This document shows, in pieces, positions 9,382 to 18,100 of a stretch of DNA of 64,000 nt (position 1 is the first letter of the stretch; each line of letters starts with the position of its first letter). Source of the DNA: Mesorhizobium sp. M1E.F.Ca.ET.045.02.1.1 (GTDB lineage Bacteria > Pseudomonadota > Alphaproteobacteria > Rhizobiales > Rhizobiaceae). The DNA lies in NCBI RefSeq assembly GCF_003952485.1, contig NZ_CP034447.1:2356001-2420000 (forward strand). Reading direction: 5' to 3'. The notes beneath the pieces were generated by a model. It was not told the origin of the DNA. It searched no databases and was given only the letters and a program-made list of their open reading frames with translations. The position numbers and the translations under genes were made by a program.

Positions 9382-10245
9382 TCAGGCTGCTTCCGCCAGG
9401 AATTCGGGGTTCTGCTTGACCAGCGCCACTTTCAGCTTTTCCATGGCGCGCGCTTCGATCTGGCGGACGCGCTCCTTGGAGATGCCGAGCGCCTCGCCGA
9501 GCGATTCCAGGGTGGCGCCGTCGTCGCTCAGCCGGCGCTCCTCGATGATCCGGAGCTCGCGGGCATTGAGCGCGCCGAGCGCGCTCCTCAGCCAGACCGC
9601 ACGGCGCTCGACGTCGATCGTCTCGCCGACCACCTCGTCCGGAAGCGGATCCTCGGAAACCAGGAAATCCATCCGCTCGGCCGCGCCGTTCTCGTCGGCC
9701 AAAGGGGTGTTGAGCGAGCTGTCGGGAGCCGAAAGGCGCGAATCCATCATCGCCACGTCGGCTTCCGGCACGCCGAGCGCGGCCGAGACCTCGCGGTAGA
9801 GCGAGGCATTGGAGATCGGCTCGGCGCCGTTGGCGAGCCGCGCGCGCAGCCGTCTCAGATTGAAGAATAGCGCCTTCTGCGCCGAGCTCGTCCCGCCGCG
9901 CACGATCGACCAGTTGCGCAGGATATAGTCCTGCATCGAGGCGCGGATCCACCAGGTGGCGTAGGTCGAGAAGCGCACCTCGCGGGCAGGCTCGAAGCGG
10001 GCCGCGGCTTCCAACAGGCCGACATGGCCTTCCTGGATCAGATCGCCGAGCGGCAGGCCGTAATGGCGGAATTTCGACGCCATGGAAATCACCAGGCGCA
10101 TATGGGCGACGGTGATCAGATGCAGCGCGTCCTGGTCGTTCTTTTCCTTCCAGCGTATGGCCAGGAGGTGCTCCTCGTCGCGCTCGAGATAGGGAGCCTT
10201 CATTGCCGCCCGGACCAGTGTCCGTCCTGCCACGTCCTCGATCAT
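9382..10245 (-). CDS. rpoH2: RNA polymerase sigma factor, RpoH2 type
   Basis: This is a 287-residue sigma-70-family protein of the sigma-32 group. Region 2 is clear (DLIQEGHVGLLEAAARFEP, then FSTYATWWIRASMQDYILRNWSIV). The RpoH box QKALFFNLRR follows it, which separates RpoH from housekeeping and general-stress factors. Region 4 with its helix-turn-helix (TLESLGEALGISKERVRQIEARAMEKLK) is at the C terminus. Rhizobia carry two or more RpoH proteins; a second copy, RpoH2, has been tied to stationary-phase and oxidative stress. RpoH2 rather than RpoH1 is a judgement from overall sequence character and should be treated as tentative. The start ATG at 10245 is preceded by GAGGAG with good spacing. 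Confidence 0.88.
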   Translation of the reverse strand: MIEDVAGRTLVRAAMKAPYLERDEEHLLAIRWKEKNDQDALHLITVAHMRLVISMASKFRHYGLPLGDLIQEGHVGLLEAAARFEPAREVRFSTYATWWIRASMQDYILRNWSIVRGGTSSAQKALFFNLRRLRARLANGAEPISNASLYREVSAALGVPEADVAMMDSRLSAPDSSLNTPLADENGAAERMDFLVSEDPLPDEVVGETIDVERRAVWLRSALGALNARELRIIEERRLSDDGATLESLGEALGISKERVRQIEARAMEKLKVALVKQNPEFLAEAA

Positions 10246-10553
10246 GCCGGCTCCTCTTGGCGGTCGTTCGCGCTGATGACGGTTGAAAAGACGCTGCCGC
10301 GCCCTACAACAGCCTGCAACGTGCCAGGAGCATGGATGGTTCCGTAGCTGCGGCGGCGCGCATCCAGTGCGCCAGGCACGGCTTTGTTATCGATCCGGGA
10401 CGTTCGCCCGCCGTGATTTGCGCTGATTTTGAGGACCAGATTTCTGGCTGAGCCAATTTTTGAAATCTGGTTCCTTATTTCGTGAGCTTCTATCTGCCAG
10501 TTTGCGGCCCTCACACTGCGCCGGGGCACCGGTCAAAACGGGATCACAGAAAA
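10246..10553. other. Intergenic region between divergent rpoH2 and amino-acid importer genes
   Basis: These 308 bp separate two divergent genes and must hold both promoters. The part from about 10420 to 10490 is richer in A/T than its surroundings. No clear operator, hairpin or small gene was recognised. Confidence 0.5.
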
Positions 10554-11327
10554 ATGAAATGGCTCAAATCGCTCCTCGTCGCCGGAACCCTGCAGGTTCT
10601 GGCGGTCACCGCCGGACATGCCGGCGCCAATCTCGACCAGATCAAGCAGACCGGCGTCCTGAAGGTCGGCACGGAAGGCACCTACGCGCCTTTCACCTAT
10701 CATGACGAATCCGGAGCGCTGGTCGGCTTCGATGTCGAGATCGCCAAGGCGATCGCCGAGAAGCTCGGCGTCAAGGTCCAGTTCCTCGAAGGCAAGTGGG
10801 ACGGCCTGATCGCCGGCCTCGACGCCAATCGCTACGACGCCGTCATCAACGAGGTCGGCATCACCGATGCGCGCAAGGCCAAGTATGATTTCTCCGATCC
10901 CTACATCGCTTCCAAGGCGGTGCTGATCGTTCGCGGCGACGACACCAACATCAAGACCTTTGCCGATCTCAAGGGCAAGAAGGCGGCGCAATCGCTGACT
11001 TCCAATTTCGGCAAGCTCGCAGAGAAGAATGGCGCCGAGCTGGTCGGCACCGATGGTTTCGACCAGTCGATCCAATTGCTGCTGACCGGCCGCGCCGACG
11101 CCACCATCAACGACAGCCTGTCCTTCCTCGACTTCAAGAAGCACAAGCCCGACGCCAATGTGAAGATCGCCGCGCAGGAAGAGAACGCCGACTATTCCGG
11201 CGTCATCGTGCGCAAGGGCGATCCTGAACTGGTCGCCGCGATCAACAAGGCGCTGACCGACATCAAGGCCGACGGCAGCTACAAGAAGATCGCCGATACT
11301 TATTTCGGCCAGGACGTCTCGCAGTAA
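10554..11327 (+). CDS. Amino-acid ABC transporter, periplasmic substrate-binding protein (family 3, cystine-binding-like)
   Basis: This encodes 257 residues. The first 24 form a signal peptide ending AGHAGA. The mature part has the family 3 solute-binding pattern: VLKVGTEGTYAPFTYHDESGALVGFDVEIAKAIA, then KWDGLIAGLDANRYDAVINEVGITDARKAKYDFSDPYI. The general resemblance is to FliY/TcyJ cystine-binding proteins, but the ligand cannot be fixed from sequence reading. The start is the ATG at 10554 (MKWLKSLLVAG); the open frame continues upstream but would put extra residues before the signal peptide. It is followed, after a repeat and a terminator-like hairpin, by its permease and ATPase genes. Confidence 0.9.
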   Translation: MKWLKSLLVAGTLQVLAVTAGHAGANLDQIKQTGVLKVGTEGTYAPFTYHDESGALVGFDVEIAKAIAEKLGVKVQFLEGKWDGLIAGLDANRYDAVINEVGITDARKAKYDFSDPYIASKAVLIVRGDDTNIKTFADLKGKKAAQSLTSNFGKLAEKNGAELVGTDGFDQSIQLLLTGRADATINDSLSFLDFKKHKPDANVKIAAQEENADYSGVIVRKGDPELVAAINKALTDIKADGSYKKIADTYFGQDVSQ

Positions 11328-11333
11328 GCCCTA

Positions 11334-11436
11334 ATGCATGTGGCCCAAAAGTGTGCAGCGGTTTTGGGAGAACGACATGCATCAAAACAAAGACCTAAAG
11401 CGCGTCGCCTGAATCCGCTTCAGCGCGACGCGCTTT
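11334..11436. repeat. Dispersed palindromic element after the binding-protein gene
   Basis: There are two nested inverted repeats. The first has ATGCATGT at 11334 paired with ACATGCAT at 11375-11382. The second has AAAGCGCGTCGC near 11397 paired with GCGACGCGCTTT ending 11436. The element begins 7 bp after the stop codon. Its form and the A-rich CAAAACAAAGA between the two parts are like repeats common in rhizobial genomes (recollection, not searched). Confidence 0.7.
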
Positions 11437-11456
11437 AATCGTCCTTTGCTTGAATT

Positions 11457-11490
11457 CCGGCGGGCCGTCTTTGACGGCCCGCCGGTTTTT
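11457..11490 (+). terminator. Rho-independent terminator or attenuator inside the amino-acid importer operon
   Basis: CCGGCGGGCCGTC and GACGGCCCGCCGG form a long perfect stem around a TTT loop and are followed by five T. It lies between the binding-protein gene and the permease gene, so it would make the binding protein more abundant than the membrane parts, a usual arrangement. Confidence 0.85.
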
Positions 11491-11535
11491 GCATGATAGT
11501 CGTTGGAGCCAGGACGGTCTGGCAAGGAGGGTTTC

Positions 11536-12216
11536 GTGGCGCATTGGCTGCAATTGATGCTGGAATCATTGCCGACATTGCTGTGGGCGGCGCTGATCTT
11601 CACCGTGCCGCTGACGCTGCTGTCCTTCGCCCTCGGGCTCATCGCCGGGCTGGTCACGGCGCTGATCCGGCTGTTCGGCCCGAAGCCGCTGGTGGCGCTC
11701 GTCCGCTTCTATGTTTGGATTTTTCGCGGGACGCCGCTTCTGGTCCAGCTTTTCCTGATCTTCTACGGCCTGCCGTCGGTCGGCATCCTGCTCGATGCCT
11801 TTCCCGCCGCGCTGATCGGCTTCACGCTCAACATCGGCGCCTACAGCTCGGAGATCATCCGCGCCGTCATCGGCTCGGTGCCGAAGGGGCAATGGGAGGC
11901 TTCCTACTCGATCGGCATGACCTGGAGCCAGGCGATGCGGCGCACGATCCTCCCGCAAGCGGGCCGCGTCGCGGTGCCGCCGCTTTCCAACACCTTCATC
12001 TCGCTGGTCAAGGACACCTCGTTGGCGGCGGCAATAACGGTGCCCGAAATGTTCCAAGCGGCGCAGCGCATCGTCGCCACCACCTATGAGCCGCTGATCC
12101 TTTATGTCGAGGCGGCGGCGCTCTACCTGGCGATGAGCTCCGTGCTGTCGGCGCTGCAGGCGCGGCTTGAGGTGCGGCTCAACCGCTATGGCGGCTTCCT
12201 GGAGGCCAATGCATGA
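11536..12216 (+). CDS. Amino-acid ABC transporter permease (HisM/GlnP type)
   Basis: This 226-residue inner-membrane protein has about five hydrophobic segments. The conserved tract RFYVWIFRGTPLLVQLFLIFYGLP is typical of polar amino-acid permeases. The EAA loop is EASYSIGMTWSQAMRRTILPQAGRVAVPPLSNTFI. The start is the GTG at 11536, which follows AAGGAGG with 5 nt spacing; an in-frame ATG at 11503 lacks such a site. The last codons overlap the start of the ATPase gene by 4 nt (ATGA). Only one permease gene is present, so the channel is probably a homodimer. Confidence 0.92.
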   Translation: MAHWLQLMLESLPTLLWAALIFTVPLTLLSFALGLIAGLVTALIRLFGPKPLVALVRFYVWIFRGTPLLVQLFLIFYGLPSVGILLDAFPAALIGFTLNIGAYSSEIIRAVIGSVPKGQWEASYSIGMTWSQAMRRTILPQAGRVAVPPLSNTFISLVKDTSLAAAITVPEMFQAAQRIVATTYEPLILYVEAAALYLAMSSVLSALQARLEVRLNRYGGFLEANA

Positions 12217-13007
12217 TCGGCCTCACCGACATCGAAAAGCGCTTCGGCGACAACCTCGTCCTGAAGGGCGTCACCGTCAGCATCGACGAGGGCAGCGTCA
12301 CGGCGCTGGTCGGGCCTTCGGGCGGCGGAAAGAGCACGCTTCTGCGCTGCATCAATCTCCTGGAAATCCCGACCGCCGGCACCTTGCGCATCGGCGATGA
12401 GACGCTTGCGTTCCACCCCGGCGCCAAGGTGCCTTCAAGAGATATCCAGCGGGTGCGCCTGCAGACCGGCATGGTGTTCCAGAACTTCCAGCTCTTTCCG
12501 CATCGCACCGCGATCGAGAATGTCATGGAAGGGCTGGTCACAGTGCTGAAATGGCCGCAGCCACGGGCGCTCGAGCGGGCAACGGCGCTGCTCGAGAAGG
12601 TCGGCATGGCACACAAGGCCGATGCCTGGCCGGCAACGCTGTCCGGCGGCCAGCAGCAGCGCGTGGCGATTGCCCGGGCGCTGGCGCCGTCGCCGCGCGT
12701 GCTGCTTTGCGATGAGCCGACCTCGGCGCTCGATCCGGAACTGGCGCAGGAAGTGGTCGATGTGCTGGGCCAACTGGCGCGCGAAGGCACGACCATGGTG
12801 ATGGCCACGCATGATCTCAGGCTTGCTTCCAAGATCGCGCAGGAAGTGGTGTTCCTCGATGCCGGTGTCGTCGTCGAGAAAGGTCCGGCCTCGGTCGTGT
12901 TCGACCGGCCAGAGCGTGAGCGGACCAAGCGCTTCATCGCCTCGCTACGGCAGGAAGAGGCGCAGAGGGAGGCCGGCGGCGAGGGATCAGGTACGATTTC
13001 TTCGTAG
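12213..13007 (+). CDS. Amino-acid ABC transporter ATP-binding protein
   Basis: This 264-residue ATPase is of the polar amino-acid class. It has Walker A GPSGGGKST, Q-loop VFQNFQLFPHRT, signature LSGGQQQRVAIARALA, Walker B VLLCDEPTSALDPEL and the H-loop MATHD. It overlaps the permease gene by 4 nt and completes the importer begun at 10554. A variable C-terminal tail of about 20 residues (EEAQREAGGEGSGTISS) ends just before a palindromic repeat. Confidence 0.92.
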   Translation: MIGLTDIEKRFGDNLVLKGVTVSIDEGSVTALVGPSGGGKSTLLRCINLLEIPTAGTLRIGDETLAFHPGAKVPSRDIQRVRLQTGMVFQNFQLFPHRTAIENVMEGLVTVLKWPQPRALERATALLEKVGMAHKADAWPATLSGGQQQRVAIARALAPSPRVLLCDEPTSALDPELAQEVVDVLGQLAREGTTMVMATHDLRLASKIAQEVVFLDAGVVVEKGPASVVFDRPERERTKRFIASLRQEEAQREAGGEGSGTISS

Positions 13008-13013
13008 GTCTGC

Positions 13014-13194
13014 GCTGCCCCTCATTGCCCTGCCGGGCATTTCTCCCCGTATAGTGACGGGGAGAAATGATGCTTTCATCAAAGCTTCGCCAATTTTCAC
13101 CGTTGCAAGACCTGCACCGAGGTTGCGGCCATCTGCCTTCTCCCCGTCACTATACGGGGAGAAGGTGCCGGCAGGCGGATGAGGGGCGGCGCAG
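13014..13194. repeat. Palindromic mosaic element, family shared with 40.5 kb
   Basis: The left arm (GCCCCTCAT, then GCCCTGCCGGGCA and TCTCCCCGTATAGTGACGGG) pairs with the right arm, which ends TGCCGGCAGGCGGATGAGGG. The core has TTCGCCAAT at 13085-13093. A second copy in the opposite orientation lies at 40470-40650, and the core resembles that of the 5.1 kb element. It sits directly behind the importer operon. Confidence 0.85.
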
Positions 13195-13254
13195 ACGCTC
13201 GATAGAACGCGCCTCATCCCCGCGTCCCACCCACAAAACCGGCCCAGAAACAAA

Positions 13255-13281
13255 AAACCCGGCGCGGAGCCGGGTTTTTTG
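13255..13281. terminator. Bidirectional terminator between importer operon and carD
   Basis: The stem AACCCGGC/GCCGGGTT has a short loop and is flanked by A5 on the left and T6 on the right. It can therefore work on both strands and serves the convergent importer ATPase and carD genes. Confidence 0.85.
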
Positions 13282-13301
13282 AGTTCGGGTGAGTGATCAG
13301 C

Positions 13302-13883
13302 TCAGGCAGCTTCTTCCTGCTCGGCTTCCTCGTTGTCGGCCTTGGCGCCGCGCTTCGGGCCCTTGTTGAGGTTGACCTCGATGAGGCGCACGGCTTCCGT
13401 CTCCGACATGCGGTTGACGGCCGCGATCTCGCGGGCCATGCGGTCGAGCGCGGCTTCGTAGAGCTGGCGCTCGGAATAGGACTGCTCCGGCTGGTTGTCG
13501 GCGCGGTAGAGGTCGCGCACCACTTCCGAGATCGAGATCAGGTCGCCGGAATTGATCTTGGCATCATATTCCTGCGCGCGGCGCGACCACATGGTGCGCT
13601 TGATACGGGCGCGGCCCTGCACGACCTTCAGCGCGCGATCGACATAGTCCTCTTCCGACAGCTTGCGCATGCCGATCGAGGTCGCCTTGGCGACCGGCAC
13701 CTTGAGCCGCATCTTGTCCTTCTGGAAATCGATGACGAACAGTTCCAGCTTGTGACCCGCGACTTCCTGCTCGTCGATCGCCACGATCTGACCGACGCCA
13801 TGCGCCGGATAGACGATGAATTCGCCGGTCTTGAACCCGTGACGGGCCGCGGTAGACTTCTTCTGCGGGGTGATCGTTGCCAT
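13302..13883 (-). CDS. carD: CarD family transcriptional regulator
   Basis: This encodes 193 residues. CarD proteins bind the RNA polymerase beta subunit and stabilise open promoter complexes. The N-terminal Tudor-like RNA-polymerase-interaction domain is visible as FKTGEFIVYPAHGVGQIVAIDEQEVAGHKLELFVIDF. The helical C-terminal DNA-binding domain follows (IKRTMWSRRAQEYDAKINSGDLISISEVVRDLY, then YEAALDRMAREIAAV). The acidic tail EEAEQEEAA and the N-terminal basic extension are normal for rhizobial members, which run to about 190 residues. The gene ends at a bidirectional terminator and is transcribed away from fdxA's end with a 375 bp gap upstream. Confidence 0.93.
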   Translation of the reverse strand: MATITPQKKSTAARHGFKTGEFIVYPAHGVGQIVAIDEQEVAGHKLELFVIDFQKDKMRLKVPVAKATSIGMRKLSEEDYVDRALKVVQGRARIKRTMWSRRAQEYDAKINSGDLISISEVVRDLYRADNQPEQSYSERQLYEAALDRMAREIAAVNRMSETEAVRLIEVNLNKGPKRGAKADNEEAEQEEAA

Positions 13884-14258
13884 TACGCCCTGAACTCCTT
13901 AGTTGTAGCGCCGGCATGGCGGCGCCGGCTGAAACTCAGACGATCGGCGGAAGCCGACCTTTAGCCGCACAACATGTGAACCACCGGAATAAGCCGGGAC
14001 CGACAAAGCGCACGAATGCCACCTGCCTGCCCCAGATCGCTCTGGTCCGGATTGAGAAGCTCACCTTTCAGTGATTTGGGGCGTTAGCGCCATAAATCGA
14101 CGTTGTGTCACCGGCATGTTCCGCTCATGTAACACAAAAAGTCGGAAGAATCAAGGTTTTGCTGCATTCGCTAAGGCCGAGCTTCATCACTGCCTGTCAA
14201 GACAGCAATTGTATCGGGGCCGTTACGTCGGGTCATGCCGGCGGTGCCGGCAGCCAAA
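13884..14258. other. Intergenic region upstream of carD and downstream of fdxA
   Basis: These 375 bp contain the carD promoter region. TGCCGGC and GCCGGCA (14236-14252) form a tight hairpin just after the fdxA stop and may end that transcript, although no T-run follows. I see no small gene. Confidence 0.5.
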
Positions 14259-14597
14259 TCAGTCGCCTTCGCCGGGCTCGGGCGAGAAATATTTCTCGAA
14301 CTTACCGGTCTCGCCGTCGAAGGCCTTGGCGTCCGCCGGCGGCTCTTTCTTGGCGGTGATGTTGGGCCATTTCTCGGCGTATTCGGAATTGACCTGCAAC
14401 CATTTGTCGAGGCCGGGCTCGGTGTCCGGCTTGATCGCGTCGGCCGGGCATTCGGGCTCGCAGACGCCGCAGTCGATGCACTCGTCAGGATGGATGACGA
14501 GCATGTTCTCGCCTTCGTAGAAACAGTCGACCGGACAGACCTCGATGCAGTCCATGTATTTGCATTTTATGCAATTATCGGTCACGACATAGGTCAT
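14259..14597 (-). CDS. fdxA: 7Fe ferredoxin FdxA
   Basis: This 112-residue electron carrier binds one 3Fe-4S and one 4Fe-4S cluster. The first cysteine group is [17 protein letters not shown], with the spacing of the 3Fe/4Fe Azotobacter-type ferredoxins. The second is [12 protein letters not shown]. The C-terminal about 50 residues ([21 protein letters not shown]) form the extension usual for FdxA. It stands as a single gene 149 bp downstream of the S4-domain gene on the same strand. Confidence 0.95.
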   Translation of the reverse strand: MTYVVTDNCIKCKYMDCIEVCPVDCFYEGENMLVIHPDECIDCGVCEPECPADAIKPDTEPGLDKWLQVNSEYAEKWPNITAKKEPPADAKAFDGETGKFEKYFSPEPGEGD

Positions 14598-14746
14598 CGC
14601 AGGCTCCGGGACGTCCCGTATTTGCTGGGCTTTTTTGGTGAGGTAACGCCTTTGCCCGTCGCTTGCAAGGGCAGGGCCTGCGTGTCTGAGCCGGCTTCGC
14701 GGAACAGAATTCCAGCCGTTTGCCGCGACGAGGTTCGGTTATGTCT

Positions 14747-15133
14747 TCAGTCCTCGCCGAGCAGCCGGTCGGTGTGTCGGCGTTCCCGCTTGGTCGGGCG
14801 GCCGCTGCCGGCCTCGCGCAAGGCCGGAATGGCGTCGGGAACGGCCTCGCCCTTCGGTGTCGGGAGCGGAGACATGTCCTCGTAAAGCAGGCGCGCTTCC
14901 TCGGCCGGGCCACGCCGGGTTCCGGGGTTGAGCACTTTCCAGACCATGATACGGCGGTCGAGCGTGATGGTCAGCACATCGCCGGCCTTGACCAGATCCG
15001 AGGCCTGCGCTGCTTTGTCGCGATTGATGCGGACCCGTCCGGCGACGACGAGCTTGGCCGCCAGCGACCGCGATTTCACCGCTCGCGAGAAGAACAGCCA
15101 TTTGTCGATGCGCTGGCGGCCTTCTCCAACCAT
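14747..15133 (-). CDS. S4-domain RNA-binding protein (HslR/ribosome-associated heat-shock type)
   Basis: This encodes 128 residues. The S4 fold occupies the first 60 (QRIDKWLFFSRAVKSRSLAAKLVVAGRVRINRDK, then VKAGDVLTITLDRRIMVWKVL). A basic, disordered tail with GSGRPTKRERRHTDRL follows. E. coli HslR (Hsp15), the closest described type, rescues stalled 50S subunits that carry nascent chains. It lies 15 bp downstream of the RNA helicase gene on the same strand, so the two very probably share a transcript and an RNA-related role. Confidence 0.88.
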   Translation of the reverse strand: MVGEGRQRIDKWLFFSRAVKSRSLAAKLVVAGRVRINRDKAAQASDLVKAGDVLTITLDRRIMVWKVLNPGTRRGPAEEARLLYEDMSPLPTPKGEAVPDAIPALREAGSGRPTKRERRHTDRLLGED

Positions 15134-15148
15134 CGGAACCGGCCGAGG

Positions 15149-18100
15149 CTATTTCTTCAGCTGGTCGCGCAAGGCGGCGAGCTTGGCGAAGGGCGAATCC
15201 GGGTCGAAGCGCTGCGGGCGCTCCTCGCGCGGCTTGCTTTGGAAGACCGGCTTGCCGGCGTTGCCCTTACCGCCCTGCCTGTCGCCTTTCCAGTCCGGTC
15301 GGCCCTCGCGGCGGTCGGGACGCTCGCCCTGCGGCCTGGCGTCCCGCTTCTCGCCGGCTTCGCGCCGATCGCCGGCTTCCGGCCGCGGCTTGAACTTCGA
15401 GCGGTCGAAGCGCGGCTTGTCGGCACCGTCGCGTTGGTCGCGGCGGCCCTCATGCGTCGGCCGATCGCCGGGCTGGCCGGCTGCGGCGCCTGCCTGGCCG
15501 CGCGGGCGATTATCCCGGCGGTTGTCGTGGCGATGGCGCGGGCGCTGATGATCGAAGCGCGCCTGCCGCCACAGCAGGATCGGCTTCGGTTCTTCCTGCT
15601 CGGCAGAGGCTTCACCGGCGGCGGCGCTACCCTCCCCCTCGTGGGGAGGGTGGGCGCGCAGCGCCGGGGCGGGGGGAGCGCCGGCGCCGTCAGCACTATC
15701 TGCATCGCCGGCGCTTTCACCCCCACCCGCGTCGCTTCGCGCCGCGACCTCCCCCATCGAGGGGGAGGTGGGAGCCTCAGCCGCCATCGGCTCTGTCGCG
15801 GTTACGGCTTCTTCGACAGTCTCGGTTTGAGGCTGCTCTTCCGACACCGGCTCTACGCCAATCTCTGCGGCGGGCTCTGTCCCGGCGTCTGCCACCGCTT
15901 CCGTGGTTTGCGCTTCGTCTGCCGTTTCCGAAACCTCGGCAGTCGATGCTTCGGCAACGGCATCGGCGGTTGCCTTCGCCGCCTGAGCCGCCTCGTCCGC
16001 CGCCAGCTTCGCTGCGGCGGCCTCACGGACGGCGTTGTCCTGCGCCTCGAGCTTGGCCTTCACCTCGGCGGCCGGCTTTGGCTCGGCGCGATAGCCGAGG
16101 CCTTTGAGGATCTCTTCCATGTCGTCGGCGGTGGCGCCGAGGATCGACATCATCGGCGGCGTCACCATGAAGGCGTGGCCGTCATAGGCGCCGTCCGGGC
16201 GCTGGCCGAGGCCGGGCTTCCAGTTGGTCGCCGGGCGGATGAGGTCGGCCAGCCGCTCCAGTATGTCGACGCGCACGGCGCGGCGCCCCAGATTGCGATA
16301 GCCGGCGAGCTTGTAGAAGGTCTTGTCGAAGGCCACGTCGATGACCACCGAGGTGCGGCCCGAAGCCAACGCGTGGACCACGTCGCCGAAGCCGGGCTTG
16401 TCCTTGCCGTCGTTCTTCAGCGCCCAGAGCAACGTCACCAGCCCGGCCGGCGCCGGCTTGATCAACGCCGGCACAAAGACATGGTAGGCGCCGAAGCGCA
16501 CACCGAGGCGACGCAGCGCTGCGCGGCCTTCCTGGTCGAGCGACTTCATTTCCTCGGCGATGTCGCGGCGGTTGATGAGGCCGAAATGCTCGACGAGCTG
16601 GAAGGCGATGCCGCGGGCGATGCCTGCGAGCTGCTCGGCATTCTTCAGATCGACCAACGGCTTCAGCAGCGTTTCGATCTGGAAGTTGACGAAACGCTCG
16701 GCGCGGGCCGCGACCTTGTCGCGTGCCGGTCCGGTGAGCTGCTCGTCGGCAAGCAGCACAAGGCGCGGCTTCAATGCCTCGTCGCCGGCCACCAGCGTCC
16801 CGATCGGGGCACCGATCCAGCGCAGGATGCCGTCCGAGCCCAACGCCAGATCGCCGTTGGAGCAGGCGGCGAAGCGTTCGGCGCGTGCCTCGAACTCCGC
16901 GCTGAGCGCCTTCTGGGCAGCAGTGCGCACCGCCTTGGCGTCTTCGCCGCCGGCGCTCTGGTCGGCGGTGAAGCGGAAACCCTGCAACTCGCCGACATGA
17001 TGGCCTTCGACGAGGACGGTTCCGGTAGGGCTGATTTCGGCTTCAGGCATGGTATTTTCTCTAAGGCGCCGCATGAGGACGGAAGTCCTGCGGTCTACGA
17101 AGCGTTTCGTCAACCGCTCATGCAGCGCATCCGACAATCTGTCTTCGATTTCGCGCGTCTTTTCCTGCCAGTGTGCCTGATCGGCCAGCCAGCCCGGTCG
17201 GTTGGAGACGAAGGTCCAGGTGCGGATCTGGGCAATCCGGTGCGACAACGTGTCGATGTCGCCATCCGTCGTGTCGGCCCGCCGCACCTGCTCGGCCATG
17301 TAATTTTCGTCGACATGGCCATGGCGCGCAAGGTCCAGGTAGATCGAGGCGACAAGGTCGGCATGCTGGGCGGGCGCGATCTTGCGATAGTCCGGCAGCG
17401 CGCAGGCTTCCCAGAGCAGCGCCACGCGCTCCCTGCCGGTGGCGAGCGCCCTGATGCCCTCGTCGCGCGACAGATGCTCAAGCGCCTGGGCATCGACCGC
17501 CGGCAATGCCCGGGTCAGCCCTTCGACCGGCGCGTTGGTTTCGATCGAGCGCTTCAACGCGTCCAGGCCGGAGAAATCGAAATCGGCGGTGCGCCACTGC
17601 AGCACCTTCACCGGGTCGAAATCGTGCCCCTCGATCTTCTCGACCAGACCCTCGTCGAGCGGATCGACCTGGCCGGTGACGCCGAAGGTACCGTCGCGCA
17701 GATGCCGGCCGGCGCGGCCGGCGATCTGGCCGAGCTCGGCGGCGGTCAAATTGCGGTACTGGTAGCCGTCGAACTTGCGGTTCTGGGCGAAGGCGACGTG
17801 CTCGAGGTCGAGGTTCAGCCCCATGCCTATGGCGTCGGTGGCAACGAGATAGTCGACGTCACCCGACTGGAAGATCTCCACCTGGGCATTGCGGGTGCGG
17901 GGCGAGAGAGCGCCGAGCACGACGGCAGCACCGCCCTGCTGGCGGCGGATCAGCTCGGCGATCGCGTAGACCTCGTCGGCGGAGAAAGCGACGATCGCCG
18001 TGCGTCGCGGCAGGCGGGTGAGCTTCTTCGATCCGGCATAGGCAAGGTGCGACAGCCGCGGCCGCGTCACAACCGACACGCCCTTCAGCAGCTTCTGGAG

